From CAYXZP01 sp964469485 (GTDB lineage: Bacteria > Desulfobacterota > Binatia > UBA1149 > CAYXZP01): a DNA stretch of 64,000 nucleotides. The notes beneath the pieces were generated by a model. It worked only from the letters and a program-made list of their open reading frames with translations, was not told the origin of the DNA and searched no databases. This document shows, one piece after another, positions 1-8,546 of the stretch; positions within the stretch are counted from its first letter, which is position 1, and each line of letters starts with the position of its first letter. The stretch is from positions 7,427-71,426 of the forward strand of contig CAYXZP010000002.1 of assembly GCA_964469485.1 (NCBI GenBank), written 5' to 3'. A program made the translations under genes and the position numbers.

Positions 1-1569
1 CTCGCCCTCCTGGGCGTTGCCGTCTCCACAGGCGATGGGCAGGTAGAAGTCCGTGAACAGTCCGTCACCGCGGGCCGTTGCCGCAGACAGCACGCAGTCA
101 ACCAGGTCGTCGACGTACGCGCCCTGATCGTCCCAGTTGGCGGCATTACAGGAGTCTAGGCTGGCGAGCGCGGCCGCGTCGAGTTTCTTCGCGGCGCAGT
201 TGGTCCGGATCTTCGCCGCGCTCTTGTCATAGACACCCTGGATGCGGTCGGCGCGTACGGCCGAGTTGTCCACGCAGGTCTCGCCGGTCTGGCAAGGGTT
301 GTCGTCGTCGCATAGCGTCCGGCAGGCGCCCTTGATGCAGGTCCCGTCCCCGCAGTCCGAATCGCGCTTGCAAGCTGGATAGCAACGCCGTTCCGTGCAG
401 TTCCAAGAGGTCTCCTTGTCGGCATCACCGTCTATGGTCAGGGCGCATTCCGCGGCGTAGTTCGGCGGGCCGCACTTCTGCGAGTGGTCGACGCAGTGGC
501 CCGTCTGGCACCATGGTGTCGGGTTGACGCCGCCAGCCTCTTCGTCGGCCTTGCGGCACATGCCCCGCTGCTTCATCAAGGTCCGTATATAGCTCGACTG
601 CGCCTTGGCGATGGCGTGATGGCATTTGCCCTCGGAACGCTTGTCGAAGACAGGTTCGCAGCTTCCCTCGGCACCGGTCATGGGGTCGGCCTGGCAGTCG
701 CTCGAGTTGGTGCAGGTCGAGCCGTCGTCGGCGCCGCCTACACAGAGGTCAGAGGCGCAACTGCCGTCCGCGCCGCAAGGCACCTCGCAGACCCCGCGCC
801 GGCAGCTGCCGCCGCTGCAATCGGCGTCGGCGGTACAGGCGTTGCCATCGGCACCCCCGGCCGTGCAGCTGCCGCCGCCGTCGCAGTCGGAGTCATCGTT
901 GCAAGGGCTGCCCGCTTCGCTGCCGCCTACGCACGAGTAACAGGCCAGCCCGTCATGTGCGCCGCCCTGGCATATGCCGATGGCAGGGTCACCGAGCGAG
1001 GCCTGCATCATCGTCGGAACCGCGTCGAGGACCATGCAGATGAAGCACTTGTAGAGATCGTCGGTGGTGACGATGTCCAAATTGTCGTAACGGTCCTCGA
1101 GGACCGGGCAGTGCTGTGGGATGTTGACCGGGCAGCTCTCCATGCCGAGCTGGTCGGGGAAGACGCCGCCGCATTTGCGACCCGGTATGCCGCGCAGCAG
1201 GGACTCGCCCTTTTCTATACGGCGGACAACGTCGATGTAGACCACGTCCTGGCCGTCCTGGTCCATGTCGGTGCAATCGACCGAGGCGGGTATCTTTCCC
1301 TCGCGGCGTGCCTGGTGGCATTTGTAGATGATCTTCTCGAGGGTCTTGGCGAAACGTTCGGCGCGTTTGCCGAAGCCGGTACGGCAGCGGATCGCGTCCT
1401 GTGTGAAAGCGGCCTCAGAGGTGTCGGGCAAGGCCGCCACCGTAAACAGGGCCGCCACCGTAACCAGGGCCGCCAGGCCCATGGCCAGTAGCGCCAGGGC
1501 GGGCCGGCGGGCCGGTGCCGCGGCACTGGATCCCAGCGGGGCTCGTCGAACTGGCAGCAGGCTCTTCAC
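1..1569 (-). CDS. Secreted cysteine-rich protein, 3' end beyond window (partial)
   Basis: The reverse-strand frame is open from GTG 1569 to base 1 (523 codons). It starts with a basic stretch (KSLLPVRRAP) and a long hydrophobic core ending PDTSEA-AFT, a Sec signal peptide of about 50 residues. Two C-x21-C helical motifs follow (C62-C84 and C316-C338), separated by short Cys loops of the type DSDCDGGGSC. The last ten codons read CGDGNAQEGE, the opening of a DUF4215 repeat, so the protein continues past the edge. GTG 1569 was chosen because it places the signal peptide at the N-terminus; an in-frame TGA lies farther upstream. It is paralogous to the divergent gene at 1928. Its function is unknown; an extracytoplasmic disulphide-rich protein is inferred. 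Confidence 0.8.
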   Translation of the reverse strand, partial: MKSLLPVRRAPLGSSAAAPARRPALALLAMGLAALVTVAALFTVAALPDTSEAAFTQDAIRCRTGFGKRAERFAKTLEKIIYKCHQARREGKIPASVDCTDMDQDGQDVVYIDVVRRIEKGESLLRGIPGRKCGGVFPDQLGMESCPVNIPQHCPVLEDRYDNLDIVTTDDLYKCFICMVLDAVPTMMQASLGDPAIGICQGGAHDGLACYSCVGGSEAGSPCNDDSDCDGGGSCTAGGADGNACTADADCSGGSCRRGVCEVPCGADGSCASDLCVGGADDGSTCTNSSDCQADPMTGAEGSCEPVFDKRSEGKCHHAIAKAQSSYIRTLMKQRGMCRKADEEAGGVNPTPWCQTGHCVDHSQKCGPPNYAAECALTIDGDADKETSWNCTERRCYPACKRDSDCGDGTCIKGACRTLCDDDNPCQTGETCVDNSAVRADRIQGVYDKSAAKIRTNCAAKKLDAAALASLDSCNAANWDDQGAYVDDLVDCVLSAATARGDGLFTDFYLPIACGDGNAQEGE

Positions 1570-1624
1570 GATATGGGCACACCCCAGGACACTCGGGACC
1601 CCAGGGAACAACGGCCGCCTAATT

Positions 1625-1654
1625 GGAATAGCAATGCCTTGACAGTCCCGTCAA
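1625..1654 (-). promoter_or_regulatory. Possible sigma70-type promoter for the 1..1569 gene
   Basis: On the reverse strand, TTGACG (1654-1649) is followed 18 nt later by TATTCC (1630-1625). This lies about 55 nt ahead of GTG 1569. The -10 match is weak. Confidence 0.3.
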
Positions 1655-1655
1655 G
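1638..1655. promoter_or_regulatory. Inverted repeat, possible operator
   Basis: CTTGAC, six bases, then GTCAAG is a perfect 6-bp-arm inverted repeat. It covers the candidate -35 box of the leftward gene, as an operator would. No cognate regulator is identifiable. Confidence 0.3.
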
Positions 1656-1693
1656 CCTGGGGCCAACCTTTTAAAGGCGTTTTGCGCAGCGTT

Positions 1694-1712
1694 CACCCCC
1701 TTTTGGGGGGTG
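1694..1712. promoter_or_regulatory. C-tract/TTTT/G-tract hairpin
   Basis: CACCCCC, a TTTTG loop, then GGGGGTG form a perfect 7-bp stem. Similar C-run/T-run/G-run elements occur upstream of other secreted genes (31805-31822; a looser one at 22345-22359). Confidence 0.35.
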
Positions 1713-1737
1713 GCCCAGTCTCTCAGACCCCCTGATA

Positions 1738-1757
1738 CCGAAAAGCCGTGTTTTCGG
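1738..1757. promoter_or_regulatory. Hairpin in divergent intergenic region
   Basis: CCGAAAA, GCCGTG, TTTTCGG is a perfect 7-bp inverted repeat with a 6-nt loop, between two divergent start codons. A regulatory role is inferred only from position. Confidence 0.3.
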
Positions 1758-1927
1758 GTCTCCAGACCCACCCATGCGCGCCTTCATCGGGGGTGTCGGC
1801 CGGCAAGCAAGAAGCCGGACCCTGCGTCTGCGCCAGGCCGGGCTGCCACCCCATCGGGGGAGTCCGGGCCGCAGGCCCCGGCTTTCACCCTTGCCAAGCT
1901 TCATTCGTTCTGCCTAACTGAACTCAC

Positions 1928-3775
1928 ATGCTGCGAGCGGCCCTCATAGGAGCCCTCGTCTGGGCCGTGACGATTGTTGCGGCGGCAAGCGCGCACGCGA
2001 CCTTCAGTCGCGAACAGGTGATCTGCCGGGCGGCGGTCGCGCGTTCGGCCGCGAAGTTTGCCCAGCGAGCGGCCAATCACACGGCCAAGTGCCACAGCAG
2101 GCGCGACCGGCACAGATCCAAGGCCAGCGACCGGGCGGATTGTAACACCCTGGCCTACGGCGCGACAGAGCGGCTCGGCAAGGTCGAAGCGAAGCTGCGC
2201 TCCACCATAGCTACCCGTTGCAGCGCCAGGGCCGGCAACCAATGCGATCCTACGGCCATGAACTATCGGGAATGCCCGGGGATCTGCGGTGCGACGATCG
2301 CGACCATCGGGGATCTTACCGACTGTGTCGTCTGTCTGGTCACGGACTCGGTCGAGGAGATGTCCGATCTTACCCAGGGCAGTCCGGTCATAGGCCGCTG
2401 TAATGGCGGCGAGTACGACGGGCTCCCTTGTTATTCCTGCACGGGTGGCGCGGAGCCGGGCACCGCTTGCAACACGGCGGCTGATTGCGAACTCGACGTT
2501 TGCGTCGAGGACCTTGGCGCAGGCGACGGCAATGGCGATGGTCTTTGCAACCTCGACGAGACCTGCCACTGCGAACAGGATCCCTTGCTTCTGTGTAGCG
2601 CCACAAGCGCCACGCTATGCGAAAATGTGGAATGCACGGCCGGAGGCAAAGACGGCCTGGCGTGCAGTAAGGACGACGATTGCCAGGCCCCCGGCAGCAG
2701 TCCGCCCCCGAGCGGGAGTTGCCACGACAGTGTGTGCAGGCTGCCTTGCGCTTCGAACAACGCTCAGACCGCCAAGTGCCACTACACTTTCTGTGAGGGC
2801 GGTAGCAACGATGGCGGTTTCTGCTCTGCTTATGGCAGATGCCCGGACCCAGGCGTTTGCACGCCGATCTTGGAGCGAACCTTGCGTAGCTGTCGTGCGG
2901 TGGTCGGCAAGAAACAGGCGCAGCACCTTGGCGTGCTGCTCAAGGAGCGTGTCAAGTGCCAGGCCGCCGAGGAGTTTGCCGGCGCCACCGACACCGACTG
3001 GTGTGCGTTGGTCAATCCGCAGAACAAGGTCGGCAAGATACGCGCCAAGGGTGAGCGCAGCGTGAGGAGGCGCTGTGGGTCGGGGCAGGCGCCGGAAACG
3101 CCCGCGAACTGTGCTTGCGAGACCGGTTCGCTCGATGGTTACAGTGGCATCGACGACGCGGACTGTCTCGCTTACTGCGTCTTCGAGGAGTCGGATGCCG
3201 CCGGTTCCGGCCTCTTCGAGACCTTCTACTCCTTGGTGGTCACTTGCGGGGATGGTTACCAGGCCCCGGACGAGGAATGTGACGACGGCAACCTCATCGA
3301 CGGCGACGGCTGCGACTCGAACTGCACCCCGACGGCCTGCGGCAATGCGGTCGTTACCGCCGGCGAGGCATGTGACGACGGTAACCTCAGTGACGGTGAC
3401 GGCTGCGACTCGAATTGCACCCTGCCCGCCACCACGACCACCACCACCCTGCCGGCCTCATGGACGCAGGTCCGGCAGATCCTCGAGCCGAGTTGCAGCG
3501 GCTGCCACGGTGCTGTGGCAATAGGGCCGGACAACAACTTGACCGGACTGCACGGGGCCGACGGCGGTTATCAGATCTTGGTCGATGGCCTCTCGACCTG
3601 CGCCGGCGATCCCATGCTGGTCACGCCGGGCGATCCCGCAGCCAGCTTCCTGTACAACAAGGTGGCGGGGGCGGCACCGGCCTGTGGTGTGCAGATGCCG
3701 ATGGGCCTCTCACTCGGCAGCGGGCAGGTCGAGACGATCCGTTCCTGGATCGCCGGCGGCGCGCTCGATGACTGA
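1928..3775 (+). CDS. Secreted cysteine-rich protein with DUF4215 repeats and C-terminal c-type haem domain
   Basis: 615 residues. A signal peptide ends near residue 24 (ASAHA-TFS). Two C-x21-C helical motifs lie at C33-C55 and C322-C344, with Cys-rich loops between them. Around residues 437-500 are two DUF4215 repeats (CGDGYQAPDEECDDGN and a variant), then a short threonine linker. The C-terminal ~105 residues carry CSGCH at 523-527, a CxxCH haem-attachment motif. A later VQMPMGLSLGSGQVETIRSWI-like segment supplies a likely Met axial ligand, as in planctomycete-type cytochrome c domains. The protein is probably periplasmic or surface-exposed with covalent haem. Substrate and partners are unknown. 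It ends 3 bp before a convergent small gene. Confidence 0.85.
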   Translation: MLRAALIGALVWAVTIVAAASAHATFSREQVICRAAVARSAAKFAQRAANHTAKCHSRRDRHRSKASDRADCNTLAYGATERLGKVEAKLRSTIATRCSARAGNQCDPTAMNYRECPGICGATIATIGDLTDCVVCLVTDSVEEMSDLTQGSPVIGRCNGGEYDGLPCYSCTGGAEPGTACNTAADCELDVCVEDLGAGDGNGDGLCNLDETCHCEQDPLLLCSATSATLCENVECTAGGKDGLACSKDDDCQAPGSSPPPSGSCHDSVCRLPCASNNAQTAKCHYTFCEGGSNDGGFCSAYGRCPDPGVCTPILERTLRSCRAVVGKKQAQHLGVLLKERVKCQAAEEFAGATDTDWCALVNPQNKVGKIRAKGERSVRRRCGSGQAPETPANCACETGSLDGYSGIDDADCLAYCVFEESDAAGSGLFETFYSLVVTCGDGYQAPDEECDDGNLIDGDGCDSNCTPTACGNAVVTAGEACDDGNLSDGDGCDSNCTLPATTTTTTLPASWTQVRQILEPSCSGCHGAVAIGPDNNLTGLHGADGGYQILVDGLSTCAGDPMLVTPGDPAASFLYNKVAGAAPACGVQMPMGLSLGSGQVETIRSWIAGGALDD

Positions 3776-3778
3776 GCT

Positions 3779-4009
3779 TCAGCTTCCGCAGAGTTTCTTG
3801 TTGCGGCAGTAGCCGCGCACCAACTGATCGAGGTCGTAGGCGATGCCGGCCGTGTCCTTGGCGACCGCACCCATCGTGCTTGCCAGTGCGGCCAGGTGTG
3901 CACCGCTCCCGTCAGCCGTCGCTCCGGCCGCCACGGGTCTGAGCGCCAGCGCCGCCGTTGCCAGCGCGATGATCGTGAGAACTGCCTTCGTATAAAGGTC
4001 GATTCGCAT
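3779..4009 (-). CDS. Small exported protein, unknown function
   Basis: 76 residues. A hydrophobic N-terminal segment (about residues 8-28, ending RPVAAGA) looks like a signal peptide. The mature part is about 48 residues, mildly acidic in the middle, and ends YCRNKKLCGS with two cysteines that could pair. GGGAGG five bases before ATG 4009 is a strong ribosome binding site and supports a real gene. I do not recognise a family. Confidence 0.6.
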   Translation of the reverse strand: MRIDLYTKAVLTIIALATAALALRPVAAGATADGSGAHLAALASTMGAVAKDTAGIAYDLDQLVRGYCRNKKLCGS

Positions 4010-4083
4010 ATGAGCCTCCCTGTATCTTTCCTATCTGCCTCATAGCTGATACGGAGCCGATTCTCCCGCGCCCGAGCGCCCGA

Positions 4084-5367
4084 GTGCCAATGGTGTCCTT
4101 CATCAGCAGCCGCCCACGCTTGCCGGTGGCCCTGCTGAACCGCCTTGGGCCGGCGCTCGGCATGCGGAACCGCCGCGGCGCTTCGCTCGACGCCGACGAT
4201 CTGCTCGCGACCGCCACACGCAGCACGGGCCTCGACGACTTCGGCGGCGACGCTTTCCGCGAGCCTTTCGAGCGCCTCCTCGATTCTTACCGCCGCGATG
4301 CCCGTCTCACGCTGTTCGGGCGCATGGGCGTGCGCGGCGACCTGTCGCGTTTATTGGCCAACCGCCTGTTGATCGCCGACGAGTTGGCGCGCCGGCCCGA
4401 GACGGCTTCCACGAAGACGGCGCGTCCCTTGTTCGTGGTCGGGCTGCCGCGTACCGGCACCACGCTGCTTTACAACCTGCTCGCGCTCGACCCGGCGCAC
4501 CGACCCTTGCGGTTGTGGGAGGCCATGGAGCCCGTCACGCACGACAGGGCGGGCGCGACCGCCGGTGGCCGCGACGGCAGGCCGGCCAGGGCCAGGCGTA
4601 ATATCCGAACCTTCCACTACCTGGCGCCGGCGGCGCGCGCGATGCATCCGGTCGACCCCGACGGTCCGGAAGAATGCGTTCCGTTGCTGCAGAACTCGTT
4701 CATGAGCCTCCAGTTCGAGGCCATGCACAACGTGTCCTCTTACGCCGGCTGGCTCGAAGGCCGCGACCTGTCGCAGACCTATGGCTATTACCGAAACCAG
4801 TTGCAGATCCTCCAGTCGCAACGCTCCGGCGAGCGCTGGCTTCTCAAATCACCGGCACACCTGTTCGCGCTCGACTGCCTGCTGCGGTTCTTTCCCGATG
4901 CGTGCATAGTCATGACACACCGTGACCCCTTGCGGGTCATGGCCTCGTGTTGCAGCCTCATCGCGACCTTGCGGCGGATCGCCAGCGATGATGTGGACCC
5001 GCTCGAGATAGGACGGCAGTGGCCCGCCAAATGGGCGCTAGCCCTGGAAAAAGCCATGGGCGTACGTGAGAAAGCCGCGCAAGAGCACTTTGCCGATGTC
5101 CACTACGGCCACTTGCTGTCCGACCCGGTGGCCGCCGTGAACGGGATCTATAGCCGTTTCGGTTTCGAGGTGCCGGCCGGGATGGAGGATCGCATGCGTG
5201 CATGGCTCGCCGGTAACGCGCAGCACAAATACGGCAAGCACCGCTACTCGCCGTCGGACTTCGGGCTCGACGCCACGCGCGAGCGTAGTCGCTTCGCCGC
5301 CTACAGCCGGACCTTCGGGGTCGCCGAGGAAGGCCGCGATGGGCCCTTGTTGCGTCCGCATCCATAG
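4084..5367 (+). CDS. Sulfotransferase family protein
   Basis: 427 residues. GLPRTGTT (residues 120-127) is the 5'-phosphosulfate-binding P-loop of PAPS-dependent sulfotransferases. A second typical block, VMTHRDPLRVMASCCSL, fits the 3'-phosphate-binding region (Arg/Ser). The family transfers a sulfo group from PAPS to hydroxyl groups of lipids, sterols or glycans; many bacterial homologues of this type sit in lipid or steroid gene sets. No signal peptide, so cytoplasmic. The frame starts GTG 4084; ATG 4090 is an equally plausible start. It opens a four-gene rightward run (sulfotransferase, SDR, two acyl-CoA dehydrogenases) with gaps of 6-12 nt, so it probably shares a lipid substrate with them. 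Confidence 0.87.
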   Translation: MPMVSFISSRPRLPVALLNRLGPALGMRNRRGASLDADDLLATATRSTGLDDFGGDAFREPFERLLDSYRRDARLTLFGRMGVRGDLSRLLANRLLIADELARRPETASTKTARPLFVVGLPRTGTTLLYNLLALDPAHRPLRLWEAMEPVTHDRAGATAGGRDGRPARARRNIRTFHYLAPAARAMHPVDPDGPEECVPLLQNSFMSLQFEAMHNVSSYAGWLEGRDLSQTYGYYRNQLQILQSQRSGERWLLKSPAHLFALDCLLRFFPDACIVMTHRDPLRVMASCCSLIATLRRIASDDVDPLEIGRQWPAKWALALEKAMGVREKAAQEHFADVHYGHLLSDPVAAVNGIYSRFGFEVPAGMEDRMRAWLAGNAQHKYGKHRYSPSDFGLDATRERSRFAAYSRTFGVAEEGRDGPLLRPHP

Positions 5368-5373
5368 GCCCTT

Positions 5374-6189
5374 ATGTCAGCGGGCGCGATGACCATGAAC
5401 GATAGATCCAGAACGGCGGCCACGGCTCTTGTGACCGGGGCCTCTTCGGGTATCGGCGCCGAACTGTGCGAACTGCTGGCCGCCGACGGCCATGATCTGG
5501 TCGTGGTCGCGCGCCGGCGCGAGCGGCTCGAGTCGCTGGCTGCCCGCCTGGCCTCCGACCACGGGATAACTACGACGGTGCTGGCCAAGGACCTTGCGGC
5601 GGCAGGTGCTGCGCGCGAGATCTGTGCGTCGCTGGAGGCGCGCGGCCTGACGATAGACGTGCTCGTCAACAACGCGGGCTTTGGCGACTTCGCCGATGTC
5701 GCACGCGCGGACCAGACCAAGCTGCTCGATATGTTGCAGGTCAACGTGGTCGCGCTTACCGAGCTGACCAGGCTGCTGCTGCCCGGAATGTGCCAGAGAG
5801 GGCGCGGCCGCGTTCTCAACATCGGCTCGACGGCCGGCTTCTTCCCGGGGCCGGGCATGGCCGCCTACTATGCGAGCAAGGCCTACGTGAACTCTTTCAC
5901 GGAAGCCCTGGCCACGGAACTCGCAGACACGGGCGTGACGGCCACGGTGCTGTGTCCGGGGCCGGTGGCCACCGAGTTCCAGTCCGCAGCCAATCTCGAG
6001 GGTTCGCGGTTCCTAAAACTGGCGCCCATGCAGACGACCGAGATGGTGGCGCGGGCCGGCTACAGCGCCATGAAAAAGGGACGGGTCATGGAGATCCCCG
6101 GCATCCAGTACAAGCTCCTTCCCCAGCTCACACGTTTCTCGCCGCGAGCGGCCATCCGTTCGGTGGTGCGCTTTCTGCAGACCCCCTGA
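5374..6189 (+). CDS. Short-chain dehydrogenase/reductase (DltE/KR-like)
   Basis: 271 residues. TGASSGIG (21-28) is the Rossmann dinucleotide-binding motif, followed by NNAG and a catalytic YxxxK with Y165 and K169. After the first strand, VVARRRERL places Arg residues where the NADP 2'-phosphate binds, so NADPH is likely. Family members reduce or oxidise hydroxyl/keto groups on lipids. It starts 6 nt after the sulfotransferase and ends 12 nt before an acyl-CoA dehydrogenase, pointing to a fatty acyl or steroid substrate. The exact substrate cannot be read from sequence. ATG 5389 is an alternative start. Confidence 0.9.
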   Translation: MSAGAMTMNDRSRTAATALVTGASSGIGAELCELLAADGHDLVVVARRRERLESLAARLASDHGITTTVLAKDLAAAGAAREICASLEARGLTIDVLVNNAGFGDFADVARADQTKLLDMLQVNVVALTELTRLLLPGMCQRGRGRVLNIGSTAGFFPGPGMAAYYASKAYVNSFTEALATELADTGVTATVLCPGPVATEFQSAANLEGSRFLKLAPMQTTEMVARAGYSAMKKGRVMEIPGIQYKLLPQLTRFSPRAAIRSVVRFLQTP

Positions 6190-6201
6190 CCCCGCGCGTC
6201 C

Positions 6202-7437
6202 GTGGACCTCAGCTACAGCGCCGAGTACGAGTCCTTCCGGGGGGAGGTCCGCGCCTTCCTGGCGGCCAACTGGACCGACGAGGACCGCGCCCGACACGAC
6301 ACCGACGACGTTATCGTCGGCAGCATCAGCAAGCCGGGCTCTCGTGTGACCGAGCTAAGGCTGGCCGCCATCGAGGCCGGCCTCTTTTACCGGGGCGTGC
6401 CGCGCCGTTGGGGCGGCGGCGAGCAGCCGTTCGACCCGCTCAGGTCCAAGATCATACGCGAAGAGTTCAAGGCCGCCGGCGCGCCGCGTGAGATGGTCGG
6501 CCAGGGGCCCTCGATGCTCGTGCCCACCCTGCTCGAACACGGCACCGATGAGCAGAAGGAAAAGTTGGTGCGCGCCACATTGCTCGGCGAGATCCTCTGG
6601 TGCCAGGGATACAGCGAGCCCGGCGCCGGTAGTGACCTCGCATCGCTCAGAACAAGGGCGGAGCTCGACGGGGAGCACTGGGTGGTCAACGGGCAAAAGA
6701 TATGGACCTCGAACGCCGACCAGGCCGAATGGATGTTCTGCCTGGTACGCACCGAACCGGACAGGCCGCGCCACGACGGCATCAGTTATCTGCTCATCGA
6801 GATGAACAGCCCAGGCATCGACGTGCGCCCGCTGCGCCAGATCACGGGGGAGGCCGACTTCAACGAGGTTTTTTTCGACAACGTGCGCGTGCCCGCGGGC
6901 CCCATTGTCGGCGAGCGCGGCCAGGGCTCGATCGTCAGCCGTTCCACCCTCAAGCACGTTCGCGAGGATACCGCCGCCACCGAGATCAACCGTCGCTCGA
7001 TGGACGGCCTCGTGTTCATTGCCTCCGCGCTGGAGCGCAACGGCAAGCCGGCCATCAAGGATCCTGTGATACGCGACCGTCTCGTCGAGCTCGAATCGCG
7101 ACTGCTCGCCCACGAGTACCATTCGATGCGTCTGCTGACGATGCAGTCCAAAGGGCAGGAGCCCGGTCTGGCCGCGATTGTTCCCAAACTTGCCGGGACC
7201 CAACTGACCTACGACATGGGAAAGACCGCCATGGACATCATGGCCTCGGCCGGCACTCTGGCGCCCGGGGAAGAGAGCGCACCGGCGGGTGGGATGTTCG
7301 TCACCGCCTACTACTGGGCTCTCGGGGTGCTCATTGCCGGCGGTACCGCCAACATACAGCGCAACATCATCGCCGAGCGCGGACTCGGCATGCCGCGGGA
7401 CCCCGCCCAGGCCCGTCCGGGTTCCGCAAAGCCGTGA
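6202..7437 (+). CDS. Acyl-CoA dehydrogenase (first of a pair)
   Basis: 411 residues, normal family length. The N-terminal helical domain runs to about residue 120. The middle FAD/substrate segment contains YSEPGAGSDLASL and NGQKIWTSNA. The C-terminal domain includes HVREDTAATEINRRS and the late GTANIQRNIIAERGLGMP block typical of FadE enzymes. It would oxidise an acyl-CoA to the trans-2-enoyl-CoA, passing electrons to ETF. GTG start at 6202. The second dehydrogenase starts 9 nt downstream; adjacent unequal pairs of this kind form alpha2beta2 heterotetramers in steroid side-chain degradation (ChsE type). That parallel is inference. Confidence 0.9.
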   Translation: MDLSYSAEYESFRGEVRAFLAANWTDEDRARHDTDDVIVGSISKPGSRVTELRLAAIEAGLFYRGVPRRWGGGEQPFDPLRSKIIREEFKAAGAPREMVGQGPSMLVPTLLEHGTDEQKEKLVRATLLGEILWCQGYSEPGAGSDLASLRTRAELDGEHWVVNGQKIWTSNADQAEWMFCLVRTEPDRPRHDGISYLLIEMNSPGIDVRPLRQITGEADFNEVFFDNVRVPAGPIVGERGQGSIVSRSTLKHVREDTAATEINRRSMDGLVFIASALERNGKPAIKDPVIRDRLVELESRLLAHEYHSMRLLTMQSKGQEPGLAAIVPKLAGTQLTYDMGKTAMDIMASAGTLAPGEESAPAGGMFVTAYYWALGVLIAGGTANIQRNIIAERGLGMPRDPAQARPGSAKP

Positions 7438-7446
7438 GGTTCGAAG

Positions 7447-8532
7447 GTGGATTTCGGGCTTAGCGAAGAACAGACGCTGCTGGCCGACACCATCGGCCGC
7501 TATCTGGCCGACACCTGCCCGACCACCCGTGTGCGCGAGATAATGGAGGGTGAGAGCGGCCACGACGGCGACCTTTGGGCCGGCCTGGTCGAGATCGGGC
7601 TTGCCGGCCCCATCGTTCCGGTCGTCCACGGCGGCATGGGCGGCGAGATGCTCGATCTTGCCGTGGCCGCCGAGGAACTCGGCTATGCGGCCACGCCCGG
7701 GCCGTTCCTGGCGGTGTCGATGGCGGCGGCGGCCCTTGGTGCGGCCGATGACGAGCAAGCGGCCGCCCGTTTGTTGCCCCGCATAGCTGACGGCAGCGCG
7801 ATCGTAACGGTCGCCATCGCCGAGGACGGCGAACGTTGGGATGCCGGCGAGATGCGGGCCACGGTCGAGGACGGGCGGCTCAGCGGCGGCAAAACCCTCG
7901 TGCCCTATGCTTCGATCGCCGATCATATGCTCGTGGCCGCAAACGGCACGGACGGGCCGGGACTGTACCTGGTCGAACGCGAGGCGGCCGGCGTGAGCTG
8001 CCGGTCGCTCAAGGTCAACGACCTGACGCGCCGGCTCGATGCCGTCAAGTTCGACGCTGTTCCCGCGCTGCGCATCGCCGGGGCGGCTGCTTTCGAGCGC
8101 ATGCGCGATACCGGGTTGGTGCTGCTGGCCGCCGACGCTTACGGAGGCGCGCGCCGTTGTCTCGAGATGGCGCGCGATTACGCCCTCGAGCGCGAACAGT
8201 TCGGGCAGGTTATAGGCGCCTTTCAGGCCGTAAAACACCAACTGGCCAACCTGGTCTCCGAGGTCGAACCATCGCTGTCGCTGTACTGGCACGCCGCGCA
8301 CGCGCTCGACCGCGGTGCCGGTGACGCCTCACGCCAGGCGGCCTTGGCCAAGGCCAGGCTAACGGACGTGTTCGACCGCGCCGCGCGCGATTCCACCGAA
8401 CTCCACGGCGGTATCGGTTTCACCTGGGAGTACGATCTTCAGTTGTGGTTCCGCCGGTCGATGTTCGACCGCAGCTTCCTCGGCGATGCCGGCCGCCACC
8501 GCCAGCGGGCCGCCGACATGGCCGGCTGGTAA
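7447..8532 (+). CDS. Acyl-CoA dehydrogenase (second of a pair)
   Basis: 361 residues, shorter than its upstream partner. The middle domain is reduced, lacking a clear counterpart of the YSEPGAGSDLASL segment. The C-terminal half keeps ALEREQFGQVIGAFQAVKH and ELHGGIGFTWEYDLQLWFRR, both family hallmarks of FAD and subunit contacts. GTG 7447 follows GAGG at a reasonable distance. Weak conservation of the substrate/FAD middle domain fits the partner subunit of a heteromeric steroid-type dehydrogenase, with the upstream gene supplying catalysis. A stand-alone short acyl-CoA dehydrogenase is the alternative. It ends 14 bp before a convergent reductase gene. Confidence 0.88.
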   Translation: MDFGLSEEQTLLADTIGRYLADTCPTTRVREIMEGESGHDGDLWAGLVEIGLAGPIVPVVHGGMGGEMLDLAVAAEELGYAATPGPFLAVSMAAAALGAADDEQAAARLLPRIADGSAIVTVAIAEDGERWDAGEMRATVEDGRLSGGKTLVPYASIADHMLVAANGTDGPGLYLVEREAAGVSCRSLKVNDLTRRLDAVKFDAVPALRIAGAAAFERMRDTGLVLLAADAYGGARRCLEMARDYALEREQFGQVIGAFQAVKHQLANLVSEVEPSLSLYWHAAHALDRGAGDASRQAALAKARLTDVFDRAARDSTELHGGIGFTWEYDLQLWFRRSMFDRSFLGDAGRHRQRAADMAGW

Positions 8533-8546
8533 GCTCGACCGGCCTT

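Larger units (their letters stand above)
1570..1927. other. 358-bp divergent intergenic region with hairpins
   Basis: I see no convincing gene here. It separates two divergent secreted cysteine-rich genes, so its hairpins are unlikely to be terminators. It holds an inverted repeat at 1638-1655, a C-tract/G-tract hairpin at 1694-1712, a 7-bp-arm hairpin at 1738-1757 and a near-palindrome at 1756-1769 (GGGTCTCCAGACCC). Confidence 0.6.

Noticed and set aside
484..1491. 335-codon open frame on the + strand
   Set aside because: The opposite strand encodes a signal-peptide cysteine-rich protein with C-x21-C motifs and paralogues; this frame is its shadow.
1891..1919. TTGCCA plus CTAACT as a promoter for the 1928 gene
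   Set aside because: It would leave a leader of under 10 nt and the -10 match is poor.
6355..8301. 648-codon reverse-strand frame
   Set aside because: It lies opposite two clear acyl-CoA dehydrogenases and has no recognisable domain.
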